DNA of 64,000 bases from Thalassotalea loyana (GTDB lineage: Bacteria; Pseudomonadota; Gammaproteobacteria; Enterobacterales; Alteromonadaceae): assembly GCF_030161435.1 (NCBI RefSeq), contig NZ_BSSV01000005.1:124001-188000 (forward strand), in the 5' to 3' direction. Below the pieces are notes generated by a model. It searched no databases. It saw only the letters and a list, made by a program, of their open reading frames with translations, and had not been told where the DNA came from. Below, piece by piece: positions 40,167 through 49,753 of this stretch. The translations under genes were made by a program, and so were the position numbers. How positions within the stretch are numbered: position 1 is the first letter of the stretch; the number at the start of each line of letters is the position of its first letter.

Positions 40167-41429
40167 TTAATTTCTGCGTTGCTTGTTATACGATGTTTTT
40201 GCTCGGTTTTGGCCACCGTTGTGTGGCTTATGACGGCGTTGTCTTGGTTTAGGCTTTGGTAAGTCTGTGAGTAGCGCGTCAGGATCGTACTTACTTACTG
40301 GTAACGTGTGCTCAATGTAAGTTTCAATAGCCGGTAGATTAAATACGTATTCTTCACAAGCAAGGCTAATCGCATGGCCTGTTGCACCTGCACGACCGGT
40401 TCGACCAATGCGATGCACGTAATCTTCGCAGTCATCTGGTAAATCATAGTTAAATACATGACTAACAGAAGGAATATGAAGTCCTCGTGCCGCCACGTCT
40501 GTTGCAACTAAAATGTCTAAATTACCTTTTTTGAAACTTTCTAAGATATTTAAGCGTTTCTTTTGTGGGATATCACCCGTTAATAAACCAACGCGGTGCT
40601 TATCTGCCACTAGGTAGTTATAGACGTTTTCACATGAATGCTTCGTGTTCGCGAAAATAATCGCTTTTTCTGGCCATTCTTCTTCAATTAAGGTTTGAAG
40701 CAACGTCATTTTGTCTTCGTTTGACGGATAAAATAACTCTTCTGAGATACGTAAATTCGTTTTTTGTTCTGGTTCTATCTCAACACTTACAGGGTCATTC
40801 ATATGTTCAAAAGCAAGCTCTTTCACACGGAATGACAAAGTTGCAGAGAACAGCATGTTTAGACGTTCTTTTGCTTCAGGCATACGTCTAAATAAATAGC
40901 GAATGTCTTTAATAAAGCCTAAATCGAACATACGGTCGGCTTCGTCAAGAACCACGGCTTCAATATTATTTAATTGATAAACACCTTGTTTCAGATAGTC
41001 GATTAATCGACCACAAGTGCCGATAAGGATATCAACGCCCTTCTCTAGTGTTTCGCGCTGTGAATCATAACCTTCACCACCATAAACAACACCAACGCGC
41101 AAGCCAGTGCTTTTTGCCATTTCAACAGCATCTTTTTGGATTTGAACGGCAAGCTCTCGGGTTGGCGCCATAATAATCGCACGCGGATTATTATTGTTTG
41201 GTCTTTCTGACTGCATCAGTCGGTGGAATGTGGCGGCTAGAAAGGCAATGGTTTTACCTTCACCTGTTTGCGCTTGACCTGCGATATCTTTACCTTCAAT
41301 CAGTACTGGCAACGATTTTGCCTGGATAGAAGTACATTGTTGAAAGCCCATGGCATGTAAACCGGTCACTACCTTTGGGTCAAGGTTTAAGTCGGCAAAC
41401 TTTTTATCTGATAAGTGTGTTTTTTTCAT
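40167..41429 (-). CDS. rhlB: DEAD-box ATP-dependent RNA helicase RhlB
   Basis: An RNA helicase that in E. coli works with RNase E and PNPase in the degradosome. The 420-residue protein has the Q motif, motif I AQTGEGKT (Glu in place of the usual Thr), [19 protein letters not shown] and [10 protein letters not shown], and ends in a short basic tail ([17 protein letters not shown]). Placement beside ppx/gppA and divergent trxA-rho is exactly that of E. coli rhlB. Confidence 0.95.
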   Translation of the reverse strand: MKKTHLSDKKFADLNLDPKVVTGLHAMGFQQCTSIQAKSLPVLIEGKDIAGQAQTGEGKTIAFLAATFHRLMQSERPNNNNPRAIIMAPTRELAVQIQKDAVEMAKSTGLRVGVVYGGEGYDSQRETLEKGVDILIGTCGRLIDYLKQGVYQLNNIEAVVLDEADRMFDLGFIKDIRYLFRRMPEAKERLNMLFSATLSFRVKELAFEHMNDPVSVEIEPEQKTNLRISEELFYPSNEDKMTLLQTLIEEEWPEKAIIFANTKHSCENVYNYLVADKHRVGLLTGDIPQKKRLNILESFKKGNLDILVATDVAARGLHIPSVSHVFNYDLPDDCEDYVHRIGRTGRAGATGHAISLACEEYVFNLPAIETYIEHTLPVSKYDPDALLTDLPKPKPRQRRHKPHNGGQNRAKTSYNKQRRN

Positions 41430-41592
41430 GGCTGCTAGCTTAACAGGTAAGCAGTTAATAAAAAACTATTGATTATTTAATCTATGCCCCAATATAGAAG
41501 TTAATGATGATTTTTATCCTTGTTGTGGTTATTCCTTCCTTATTATTTGAGCGGGTCGGAATTAATTATATAAAAGGGTGATATATCTTGGT

Positions 41593-41621
41593 TTGGTATC
41601 TGGTGAAGATGACGTTATACT
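41593..41621 (+). promoter_or_regulatory. Sigma-70 promoter of trxA
   Basis: TTGGTA (41593-41598) and TATACT (41616-41621) are 17 bases apart, close to consensus. Transcription would start around 41628, some 37 bases before the trxA ATG. Confidence 0.65.
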
Positions 41622-41664
41622 CTTCAACCATTAGGCATTTAGGCCACATACAACGGAGAAAATA

Positions 41665-41991
41665 ATGAGCGATAAGATTGTTCAGCTAACAGATGATAGT
41701 TTTGAAGCAGATGTAATCAATGCATCTGGTCCTGTACTTGTTGATTTTTGGGCTGAATGGTGTGGTCCTTGTAAAATGATCGCCCCGCTATTAAATGACA
41801 TTGCTGAAGAATACGACGGCAAAGTAACAGTAGCTAAATTAAACATCGACCAAAATGCTGGTACACCACCTAAGTACGGCATTCGTGGTATCCCAACGCT
41901 ACTTTTATTCAAAGACGGTAACGTTGCAGACACTAAAGTTGGTGCTTTATCAAAAACTCAATTAAAAGAGTTTTTAGATAACAACTTATAA
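41665..41991 (+). CDS. trxA: Thioredoxin 1
   Basis: The 108-residue general disulfide reductase of the cytosol. The active site is [15 protein letters not shown] and the cis-proline loop is [11 protein letters not shown]. Length matches E. coli TrxA. RBS GGAG precedes the ATG, and a terminator follows two bases after the stop. Confidence 0.98.
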   Translation: MSDKIVQLTDDSFEADVINASGPVLVDFWAEWCGPCKMIAPLLNDIAEEYDGKVTVAKLNIDQNAGTPPKYGIRGIPTLLLFKDGNVADTKVGALSKTQLKEFLDNNL

Positions 41992-41993
41992 TG

Positions 41994-42019
41994 AAAAAAG
42001 CCCTTTTTAGGGCTTTTTT
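41994..42019 (+). terminator. Intrinsic terminator after trxA
   Basis: AAAAAAGCCC (41994-42003), loop TTTTTA, GGGCTTTTTT (42010-42019). Confidence 0.92.
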
Positions 42020-42193
42020 GCTATTTGGCACCTAGAAAACCTAGAAAGAAAGGCCACTTTCTTTACCTATTTGGAAATTAATGCTAAGTTTAGCATTCAA
42101 CCGACATTACATATCAACCAAAACACTTTCTATAATAATTTGCATTAGCCATCAGGCAATCAAACATATTAAATATTGTTAAGTACTCTCACT

Positions 42194-43453
42194 ATGAATC
42201 TTACCGAACTAAAAGAAAAATCGATTAACGAATTGGTGCAACTTGCTGAGTCTATGAAACTTGAGCATCTCGCAAGGCATCGTAAACAAGATATTATTTT
42301 CGCTATCTTAAAAGCACACGCAAAAAGTGGTGAAGATATTTTTGGTGGTGGTGTACTTGAGATTCTTCAAGACGGTTTTGGTTTTCTGCGTTCTGCCGAC
42401 TCATCATACTTAGCGGGTCCAGATGATATTTATGTATCACCAAGTCAAATTCGCCGTTTCAGCTTGCGAACGGGTGATACTATTCAGGGTAAAATTCGCC
42501 CACCTAAAGACGGTGAGCGCTACTTTGCACTATTAAAAGTGAATGAAGTTAACTTTGACCGCCCTGAAAACTCTCGTAATAAAATTTTATTCGAAAACTT
42601 AACACCGATTCATGCTAATGAACGTTTAGGTATGGAACGTGGTAATGGCTCAACGGAAGACATTACTGCACGTGTTCTAGATTTAGCATCGCCAATTGGT
42701 AAAGGTCAACGTGGTTTAATCGTTGCACCTCCTAAAGCAGGTAAAACGCTTTTACTACAAAATATTGCTCAAAGTATTGCTCATAATCACCCTGAGTGTG
42801 AGCTAATGGTATTGCTTATCGATGAGCGCCCTGAAGAAGTAACAGAGATGCAACGCCTCGTAAAAGGTGAAGTCGTAGCGTCAACATTTGATGAGCCAGC
42901 TAGCCGTCACGTGCAAGTTGCGGAAATGGTTATCGAAAAAGCTAAACGTTTAACTGAACACAAAAAAGATGTTGTTATCTTACTCGACTCTATTACGCGT
43001 TTAGCTCGTGCATACAACACCGTGATCCCTTCGTCTGGTAAGATTTTAACTGGTGGTGTAGATGCTAATGCATTACACCGTCCAAAACGCTTCTTTGGTG
43101 CAGCACGTAACATCGAGGAAGGTGGTAGTTTAACGATTATTGCAACAGCACTAATCGAAACTGGCTCAAAAATGGATGAAGTTATTTACGAGGAATTTAA
43201 AGGTACAGGTAATATGGAATTACACCTTTCTCGTAAAGTTGCTGAAAAACGCGTTTTCCCAGCTATTCACATTAACCGCAGTGGTACTCGTCGCGAAGAG
43301 TTATTAACTAAACCTGATGAGTTACAAAAAATGTGGATTCTGCGCAAGATTGTTCACGAGATGGGTGAAATCGATGCCATGGAATTCTTGATTGATAAAT
43401 TGGCGATGACCAAAACCAATGATGAATTCTTTGATTCCATGAAACGTAAGTAA
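42194..43453 (+). CDS. rho: Transcription termination factor Rho
   Basis: The hexameric RNA-DNA helicase that ends transcription. The ATG at 42194 is chosen because it gives [16 protein letters not shown], matching E. coli Rho, and a product of 419 residues, the same length; a TTG at 42176 is less likely. Present are the N-terminal helical and cold-shock domains (GDGFGFLR-type: [10 protein letters not shown]), Walker [10 protein letters not shown] near 180, Walker [17 protein letters not shown] and [20 protein letters not shown] with the RNA-binding loops. The 200-bp region upstream is a likely leader, since rho is autoregulated in E. coli. Confidence 0.98.
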   Translation: MNLTELKEKSINELVQLAESMKLEHLARHRKQDIIFAILKAHAKSGEDIFGGGVLEILQDGFGFLRSADSSYLAGPDDIYVSPSQIRRFSLRTGDTIQGKIRPPKDGERYFALLKVNEVNFDRPENSRNKILFENLTPIHANERLGMERGNGSTEDITARVLDLASPIGKGQRGLIVAPPKAGKTLLLQNIAQSIAHNHPECELMVLLIDERPEEVTEMQRLVKGEVVASTFDEPASRHVQVAEMVIEKAKRLTEHKKDVVILLDSITRLARAYNTVIPSSGKILTGGVDANALHRPKRFFGAARNIEEGGSLTIIATALIETGSKMDEVIYEEFKGTGNMELHLSRKVAEKRVFPAIHINRSGTRREELLTKPDELQKMWILRKIVHEMGEIDAMEFLIDKLAMTKTNDEFFDSMKRK

Positions 43454-43471
43454 ATCATATAGTTACTTTGG

Positions 43472-43496
43472 AGCCAGCGTTATCGCTGGCTTTTTC
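43472..43496 (+). terminator. Intrinsic terminator after rho
   Basis: AGCCAGCG (43472-43479), loop TTAT, CGCTGGCT (43484-43491), followed by TTTT. Confidence 0.9.
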
Positions 43497-43562
43497 ATTT
43501 TTGGTAGTTGCTACATGCACGGCATAAACGTTTATAAAACTTTAAATAAATTAATAGCTTGT

Positions 43563-44282
43563 ATGAAAATTGAGAAAAAGGCGCTAAACGTACTTTTTTT
43601 GATGTTTTTTTATACCTTATCGGTTGAAGCATCAAATTTACGGGTTGTTACTGAGAATTCATATCCAGTTCAGTATTTAGAGAACGATGAAATTAAAGGT
43701 GAAAATGCTGAAACAGTAAAGAAAATGTTAGCCGCCGCTAACTTAACGCCTGATATTGAAGTATTGCCATGGGCACGTGCCTACAATATTGCGCTGGAAA
43801 CACCGAATGTACTCATTTTTTCAATAGCTAGAACGCCTGCACGTGAGCATAGTTTTATTTGGGGCAGACCAATTACGGACCTCAGTTATTCATTGTACAC
43901 ATTAAAAGAAAACCAATTAGCCTTCTCTCAAATGCCTGTAGAGCAATTAAAAAAGTTAAGCATAGCCGCTATTCGTAATTCAGCTACAGAGCAATATTTA
44001 ACGACAAAACAGTTTGAGAACATACAGCGTGTAAATAACCCCGTTCAAATGGTCACTATGCTTAATCAAAAGCGTATCGATGCGATCCCGGCAAACAGGA
44101 CGAGTGTTGCCGCATTTTGTCAGAAAATGAGCCTAGATTGTGATCTGTTAGTAGAGTTTCATCCGTTACCTGTACCGTCAACTCAACTATATTTTGCATT
44201 TAGCAAAGGGACAGACCCTCAATTGATTAGTCGCTTATTGCAGGCTTATGACGAGTCAAATGAGATTGAAAAGCTCAACTAA
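43563..44282 (+). CDS. Periplasmic substrate-binding-like protein (SBP family 3)
   Basis: A 239-residue exported protein resembling the family 3 extracellular solute-binding proteins. The ATG at 43563 gives a short signal peptide (KKALNVLFLMFFYTLSVEA); an in-frame ATG at 43515 would add 16 residues before it, and neither has a strong RBS. The mature start NLRVVTENSYPVQYLENDEIKG and the lobe signature IEVLPWARAYNIALE resemble the stand-alone binding proteins common in Alteromonadales and Shewanella. No ABC permease genes are adjacent, so transport is not implied. Ligand unknown. Confidence 0.82.
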   Translation: MKIEKKALNVLFLMFFYTLSVEASNLRVVTENSYPVQYLENDEIKGENAETVKKMLAAANLTPDIEVLPWARAYNIALETPNVLIFSIARTPAREHSFIWGRPITDLSYSLYTLKENQLAFSQMPVEQLKKLSIAAIRNSATEQYLTTKQFENIQRVNNPVQMVTMLNQKRIDAIPANRTSVAAFCQKMSLDCDLLVEFHPLPVPSTQLYFAFSKGTDPQLISRLLQAYDESNEIEKLN

Positions 44283-44361
44283 TTAATCTTCTTACTTTGG
44301 TTAATGCTTTCGACGATATCTCAAGCTATAATGCTCAGCAAATTTTAGAACGCAACGCTCA

Positions 44362-45831
44362 ATGAAATACAACGACTTACGCGATTTTATCGAACAGCTC
44401 GAAGCCATGGGTCAGCTCAAAAGAATATCTCAACCGATTTCTACTGAGCTAACAATGACGGAAATTAGTGATCGTACTTTACGTGCTAAAGGTCCTGCTT
44501 TGCTTTTTGAAAACCCAATAGGGTTTGATATGCCAGTGCTTACCAACTTATTTGGTACGCCAGAGCGTGTTGCTCTTGCAATGGGGCAACCTGATCTAAC
44601 AGCCTTAAGAGAACTGGGTAAGTTGCTTGCAATGCTTAAAGAGCCCGAGCCACCAAAAGGTTTTCGCGATGCGCTCAATAAAATTCCTGTATATAAAAAA
44701 GTGCTTAATATGCCGGCGAAGCATGTTAAGAAAGCAGCATGTCAGGAAGTTGTATTAACAGGTGATGATGTTGATTTAACAAAATTACCTATTCAACTAT
44801 GCTGGCCTGGTGATGTTGCGCCATTGATTACATGGGGGTTGACGATTACGAAAGGCCCTCACAAAAAACGTCAGAACCTTGGTATTTATCGTCAACAGCT
44901 ATTGGGTAAGAACAAGGTTATTATGCGATGGTTGTCGCATCGAGGCGGAGCATTGGACTTTTTTGAATGGAAAAAAGAACATCCAGGTGAAAAATTCCCA
45001 GTTTCGGTTGCATTAGGCGCTGATCCGGCAACGATTTTAGGCGCTGTTACTCCTGTTCCTGATACGTTATCTGAATATGCTTTTGCTGGCTTATTACGTG
45101 GTAGTAAAACTGAAGTTGTTAAATCAGTGAGCAATGATTTGCAGGTGCCGGCATCAGCTGAAATCGTGCTAGAGGGTTATATTGATCCAGACGAAATGGC
45201 ACCAGAAGGTCCATATGGTGATCACACAGGTTACTACAATGAAGTAGATGACTTCCCGGTGTTTACTGTGACGCATATCACGCAGAGGCAAAAACCGATA
45301 TATCACAGTACTTATACAGGTCGTCCGCCTGATGAACCTGCAATATTAGGTGTTGCATTAAACGAAGTGTTTGTACCTATTATTCAAAAGCAATTTCCTG
45401 AAATTGTTGATTTCTATTTGCCGCCAGAAGGTTGCTCGTATCGTATGGCAGTGGTAACGATTAAGAAACAATATCCAGGACATGCGAAACGCGTAATGAT
45501 GGGTGTATGGTCTTTCTTGAGACAGTTTATGTACACCAAATTTGTTATCGTTTGCGATGATGATGTTAATGCGCGTGATTGGAATGATGTTATTTGGGCG
45601 ATGACAACACGTATGGACCCAACCAGAGATACTACGTTAATAGATAATACACCGATTGATTATCTAGATTTTGCATCTCCTGTGTCTGGTTTAGGTTCAA
45701 AAATGGGTCTAGATGCGACGAATAAATGGCCTGGTGAAACCGATCGAGAGTGGGGTGTCCCCATCGTGATGGATGATGCCGTTAAACAAGAAGTAGATGA
45801 AATTTGGCAGTCACTCGGTATTTTAGATTAG
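44362..45831 (+). CDS. ubiD: 4-hydroxy-3-polyprenylbenzoate decarboxylase
   Basis: The prenyl-FMN-dependent decarboxylase of ubiquinone synthesis, working with the flavin prenyltransferase UbiX (not in the window). The 489-residue protein starts [22 protein letters not shown] as in E. coli UbiD and includes the conserved [11 protein letters not shown] segment, with the Glu/Asp of the active site, and [21 protein letters not shown]. It is followed by fre, as in E. coli. Confidence 0.97.
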   Translation: MKYNDLRDFIEQLEAMGQLKRISQPISTELTMTEISDRTLRAKGPALLFENPIGFDMPVLTNLFGTPERVALAMGQPDLTALRELGKLLAMLKEPEPPKGFRDALNKIPVYKKVLNMPAKHVKKAACQEVVLTGDDVDLTKLPIQLCWPGDVAPLITWGLTITKGPHKKRQNLGIYRQQLLGKNKVIMRWLSHRGGALDFFEWKKEHPGEKFPVSVALGADPATILGAVTPVPDTLSEYAFAGLLRGSKTEVVKSVSNDLQVPASAEIVLEGYIDPDEMAPEGPYGDHTGYYNEVDDFPVFTVTHITQRQKPIYHSTYTGRPPDEPAILGVALNEVFVPIIQKQFPEIVDFYLPPEGCSYRMAVVTIKKQYPGHAKRVMMGVWSFLRQFMYTKFVIVCDDDVNARDWNDVIWAMTTRMDPTRDTTLIDNTPIDYLDFASPVSGLGSKMGLDATNKWPGETDREWGVPIVMDDAVKQEVDEIWQSLGILD

Positions 45832-45871
45832 CTGAGTGGCTTTGATCGCCAACCAAGATGTAAGGTTTAGT

Positions 45872-46567
45872 ATGAAAACAATTACCTGTCAGGTAGAACA
45901 ACTTAGTCCGCTAACAGAGCATGTATACAAGGTATTATTGAAGCCTGAGCAAGCTGTTTCATTTGAAGCGGGACAATATTTAAATTTTGTCATGAGTGAA
46001 GATGATAAACGTCCTTTTTCAATTGCTAGTGCACCTGAAAGTGATTTGATAGAGCTACAAATCGGTGCCTTTGGTGCGGATAGTTACCCGATGCAGGTCA
46101 TTGATCGAATTAAATCGTCGGACACTGTTCAGATTGAAGTACCTGCAGGAAAAGCGCAATTTAGAGCGGACAGTGAGCGTCCGATTTTATTACTTGCTGG
46201 TGGCACTGGGTTTTCTTACATCAAATCAATCTTTGAACATTTAGTGAATGTTAATTGCCAACGTCCTGTCATTGTTTATTGGGGGCTGCGTGAACCAAGT
46301 GCATGTTATGAGTTAGAAAAGACGGCACAAACAATCGCTAAATTAGCGCATGCGAGCTTTATTCCTGTGGTTGAAAATCCAGATGCAGATTGGCAAGGGA
46401 AAGTAGGCTTAGTGCATGAAGTAGCAATGAAAGATATTGTGAGCTTTGAACCTTACGATATCTATCTTGCAGGTCGATTCGATATGGTGGGTAAAGTACG
46501 TCAAGATTTCATAGAACAAGGTGGAATTAAAGAGCACATGTTTGCAGACGCATTCGCCTTTATCTAA
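45872..46567 (+). CDS. fre: NAD(P)H-flavin reductase
   Basis: Reduces free flavins with NAD(P)H. The ATG at 45872 is preferred over 45836 because it has TAAGG before it and gives the E. coli-like start MKTITCQVEQLSPLTEHVYKV; the product is 231 residues. The flavin-binding RPFSIASAPE and the nucleotide-binding LLAGGTGFSYIKSI are present, and the C-terminus ends in the family's MFADAFAF. It forms an operon with ubiD, 40 bp apart. Confidence 0.93.
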   Translation: MKTITCQVEQLSPLTEHVYKVLLKPEQAVSFEAGQYLNFVMSEDDKRPFSIASAPESDLIELQIGAFGADSYPMQVIDRIKSSDTVQIEVPAGKAQFRADSERPILLLAGGTGFSYIKSIFEHLVNVNCQRPVIVYWGLREPSACYELEKTAQTIAKLAHASFIPVVENPDADWQGKVGLVHEVAMKDIVSFEPYDIYLAGRFDMVGKVRQDFIEQGGIKEHMFADAFAFI

Positions 46568-46587
46568 CAAACACGTTTCCAATGCTT

Positions 46588-46620
46588 AAAGCCAGTATGT
46601 ATTACCATACTGGCTTTTTT
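46588..46620 (+). terminator. Intrinsic terminator after fre
   Basis: AAAGCCAGTATG (46588-46599), loop TATTAC, CATACTGGCTTT (46606-46617), then T residues: a 12-base perfect stem. Confidence 0.95.
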
Positions 46621-46742
46621 ATTTGCCACCTACTAAATGCTAAGATTTTTTAGTCCAATCATGCAGATAACTCCTTGGTCTTTGGTCGGTTTATCGCTAA
46701 AGTAGGTGAAAATTTAGTAAGAATAGAAAGAAAAGGATATTC

Positions 46743-49565
46743 ATGAATAGTTGGCAAAAATTCGGTGTGATGACGCTTGTCGCTACCGTTGCGTTAATGA
46801 GCCTAACAGCTTGCTCGCCAAAAAATTCAGAAGAGCGCTGGAATAAAACGGTAAACAATGTTTCCAGTGGTGTTGTTAGTATTCAAACTGACGTGCCTCT
46901 GAGTTTTGATGGACGGTGGAACAGGAGTAGCTATGCAACGGGCTTTGTTGTTGATGCGACTCAAGGTATTATTTTAACCAATCGTCACGTGATTACGCCT
47001 GGTCCAGTTACCGCTAAAGCCATTTTAGTAAACAATGAAGAAATAGATTTAACACCGCTGTATTTTGACCCTATCCATGACTTCGGCTTTTTCAAGTACG
47101 ACCCTGCACAGATAAAGCACTTGCAGCCCCATGAGTTTATCTTGAGCGACAAAACGCCTGAAATTGGTGAATCAATTCGTATTATTGGTAATGATGCGGG
47201 TCAAAAGATATCGATACTCGACGGTACTATTTCTCGTTTAGATCGAGATGCTCCGCAATACGGGAAAGGCAATTATAACGACTTCAACATCTATTATATC
47301 CAAGCCGCAACATCCTCTTCTGGCGGTTCATCTGGGGCCCCTGTTGTTAACATCAAGGGCGAAGCCGTTGCATTGAATGCCGGTAGCCAAACTAAGTCTG
47401 CTAATGCCTTTTATTTGCCATTGTCTCCAATTAAAGAGGCGCTGTTGAAGCTGCAACAAGGCAAAGAAATTAACCGAGGTACCTTAAAAACAACGTTTAA
47501 CTCGACGCCATATGCAGAGCTACAAAGGCTTGGATTAAGCGATGATTTGGAGAAAAAATATCGTGACAAATATCCTAGTTTGAAAGGATTATTGGTTGCC
47601 AGAAATATTATCCCGCAAAGCTCTGCCGACAGTCAGTTACAAGTTGGCGATATATTGCTTGAGATTAATGATCAAGATGCGGTTAACTTTACCCAGCTGG
47701 CTTCAGCGCTTAATCAGCATGTAGGCCAAGTTATCAAGATAAATGTTATTCGACGCGGACAGGCCATGAGCCTAAATGTACAAGTTGATGATTTGCACGA
47801 CTTGAGCCCGCAAACGATCGTCAAATTTGATGGTAGTATTTTTCACACGTTGTCATATCAACAAGCGCGCCACTTTAACAAACCTATTGAAGGTGTTTAT
47901 GTCGCGAATTCCGGTGGCTCATTTAAAAAAGCAGGGGTGCCTGATAAAAGTGTCATCACTGAATTTAACGGACAAAAGATTACGCATGTTGACCAGTTAA
48001 ATGCGGCCTTCCAAGAAATTGATAATGGCACAAAAGTGCATTTGCGTTACTTTGATTTTTCAACGCCAAGGTCGACCAACTACAGCCTGGTAGAGATTAA
48101 TCGAAAATGGTTCGAACATAGTCGATGTGAAAAAACCGCCACTCTCCCTTATTGGCCGTGTCAGAAGTATCAAGATGAAAACAGGGATGCAGTAGCCACT
48201 GATACAAATAATGGTCAGCTGGCGATTGTTGATTCTAAGCGTCTAGAGGACACACTCGTTAGAGTTTCTTTTAGTAGCCCATACTCTATCCAAGGTCGTA
48301 GTGGTGATAAAAACCATTACGGCACAGGTGTTATTGTTGATATCGAAAAAGGATGGGTAGTTGTCGCGCAAAGTGTCGCATTTAGCAAATTAGGAGACGT
48401 TAAACTGACCTTCAACAATCGTTTTGAGATTGATGCCAAGGTTGAGTATATCCATCCACTTCATAACTTAACGTTACTTTCATATCAGCCAAGTGATTTA
48501 CCCAATGTACAAGTTTCACAGGCTGTACTTAGCGATAAACCAATGGAAAAAGGTGAAACGATTGTCCAAATGGGCCTGAATTATGATGGCGTCGTTGAAT
48601 ATCGTGAAACCCAAGTTGATACAACAGAAGAGTTTTGGTTGCGTGATTACAATGTTCCTCAGTTTATAGATAAAAACATTCAAGCAACCCATTTTGTTAA
48701 CCCTAACCCTGAAATTGACGGCATTATCGTTAACAGTGACTATCAAGTTGCAGGTTTGTGGTTTGTTTTCGATGCAGCTGATGCTTCTGGTAAAAATCAA
48801 AGTAGCTCAATTGCGGGGTTATCGGTTCATTATGTCAAAGAGATGATTGAGCACATGAACTTACAAACGCCAATATACTCGCTTGATATCTCTATGACGA
48901 TGATTCCCCCGGTTGATGCACTTCAAATGGGCTTACCTGATCAATGGCTAACACGATTACAAGAAACAAATCCGAAAAACAAAGTGTTGGCTATTTATAA
49001 TGTGTCGACAAGTTCTAATAGTGCTGAATTCTTGAAGCGTGGTGATATTCTACTCGCTATTAACGACACGCCGGTTTCGACCTTTAAGCAAGTGGAAAAG
49101 CTATCACAGGCGCCAAGTGTTGACGTGACATACTTCAGTCAAGGACAAATCAAAACATCATCAATAGCGACCCAAGCATTATATGGAACCGATATAGACC
49201 AAGTTCTGTTTTGGTCTGGATTGTACTTGCATGCACCGCATCGAGCTGCCCAACTTCAAGGTAACGTTAGCTCTGAAGGGGTTTATGTTGCGAGCTATCA
49301 ATATGGTTCACCTGCAACTCGATATGGAGTGTTTGCAATGCAACGCATTGTAGAAATTGATGGTGAGAAAATTAGTACCACACAAGACTTTATTCAAGCT
49401 GTAAAAGGGAAAAAGCATCAGGAGTCGGTGCTAATTAAAACCATAGATTTTAATAACAATCCAAAAGTAACAACCTTGAAAGTCAATAACCATTATTGGC
49501 CATTTTACGAGTTGAGATATGAAAACGGTCAATGGATTAAGATTGATCATTCTGTCGCACTTTAA
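46743..49565 (+). CDS. Tandem HtrA-like serine protease/PDZ lipoprotein (Nma111-like layout)
   Basis: A 940-residue envelope protein with a lipobox (SLTAC, Cys24). The first trypsin-like domain has an intact triad: His82 (LTNRHVI), Asp113 (IHDFGFF) and Ser197 (SSGGSSGAPVV). Two PDZ-like domains follow (about 250-355 and 365-455). A second trypsin-like domain (about 500-705) has lost the triad: AQSVAF replaces the His motif, HPLHNLTLL has Asn for Asp, and no GxSGxP is found. Two more PDZ-like domains complete the protein. This protease-PDZ-PDZ-protease-PDZ-PDZ order matches the yeast double-HtrA protein Nma111 rather than DegP/DegQ. Function is probably envelope quality control. The gene is single, between two apparent terminators. 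Confidence 0.85.
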   Translation: MNSWQKFGVMTLVATVALMSLTACSPKNSEERWNKTVNNVSSGVVSIQTDVPLSFDGRWNRSSYATGFVVDATQGIILTNRHVITPGPVTAKAILVNNEEIDLTPLYFDPIHDFGFFKYDPAQIKHLQPHEFILSDKTPEIGESIRIIGNDAGQKISILDGTISRLDRDAPQYGKGNYNDFNIYYIQAATSSSGGSSGAPVVNIKGEAVALNAGSQTKSANAFYLPLSPIKEALLKLQQGKEINRGTLKTTFNSTPYAELQRLGLSDDLEKKYRDKYPSLKGLLVARNIIPQSSADSQLQVGDILLEINDQDAVNFTQLASALNQHVGQVIKINVIRRGQAMSLNVQVDDLHDLSPQTIVKFDGSIFHTLSYQQARHFNKPIEGVYVANSGGSFKKAGVPDKSVITEFNGQKITHVDQLNAAFQEIDNGTKVHLRYFDFSTPRSTNYSLVEINRKWFEHSRCEKTATLPYWPCQKYQDENRDAVATDTNNGQLAIVDSKRLEDTLVRVSFSSPYSIQGRSGDKNHYGTGVIVDIEKGWVVVAQSVAFSKLGDVKLTFNNRFEIDAKVEYIHPLHNLTLLSYQPSDLPNVQVSQAVLSDKPMEKGETIVQMGLNYDGVVEYRETQVDTTEEFWLRDYNVPQFIDKNIQATHFVNPNPEIDGIIVNSDYQVAGLWFVFDAADASGKNQSSSIAGLSVHYVKEMIEHMNLQTPIYSLDISMTMIPPVDALQMGLPDQWLTRLQETNPKNKVLAIYNVSTSSNSAEFLKRGDILLAINDTPVSTFKQVEKLSQAPSVDVTYFSQGQIKTSSIATQALYGTDIDQVLFWSGLYLHAPHRAAQLQGNVSSEGVYVASYQYGSPATRYGVFAMQRIVEIDGEKISTTQDFIQAVKGKKHQESVLIKTIDFNNNPKVTTLKVNNHYWPFYELRYENGQWIKIDHSVAL

Positions 49566-49612
49566 ATACATACTCTGTAACAATTTAATTTGTTAAATAC
49601 TTGTTAATCATA

Positions 49613-49641
49613 GTGGCGCTATAGTCGTGTTGTAGCGCCAC
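49613..49641. repeat. GC-rich 9-bp inverted repeat, possible terminator
   Basis: GTGGCGCTA (49613-49621) and TAGCGCCAC (49633-49641) are perfect inverted copies around an 11-base loop, 48 bp after the double-protease gene. The following sequence is pyrimidine-rich (CTGACCTTCTTTATC) but has no clean T-run, so intrinsic termination is plausible but unproven. Confidence 0.5.
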
Positions 49642-49753
49642 CTGACCTTCTTTATCTTACCTTTTCAAGAATCTGTTATTACACATGGTCGAGGACATAG
49701 TGCTGTGTTTTTGCTAGATTATTTCGCGTAATAATCATTAAGGAGAAAGAGAT

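Noticed and set aside
42020-42193. Possible riboswitch or RNA gene between trxA and rho
   Set aside because: No recognisable structured RNA; the region is consistent with a plain rho leader.
48516-48800. 94-codon minus-strand frame within the double-protease gene
   Set aside because: Shadow of the second protease-like domain, which is supported by alignment-like features on the plus strand.
46743-49565. Frameshifted fusion of two degP copies
   Set aside because: The frame is continuous, the second half is diverged rather than duplicated, and PDZ pairs follow each half, so it is a genuine single gene.
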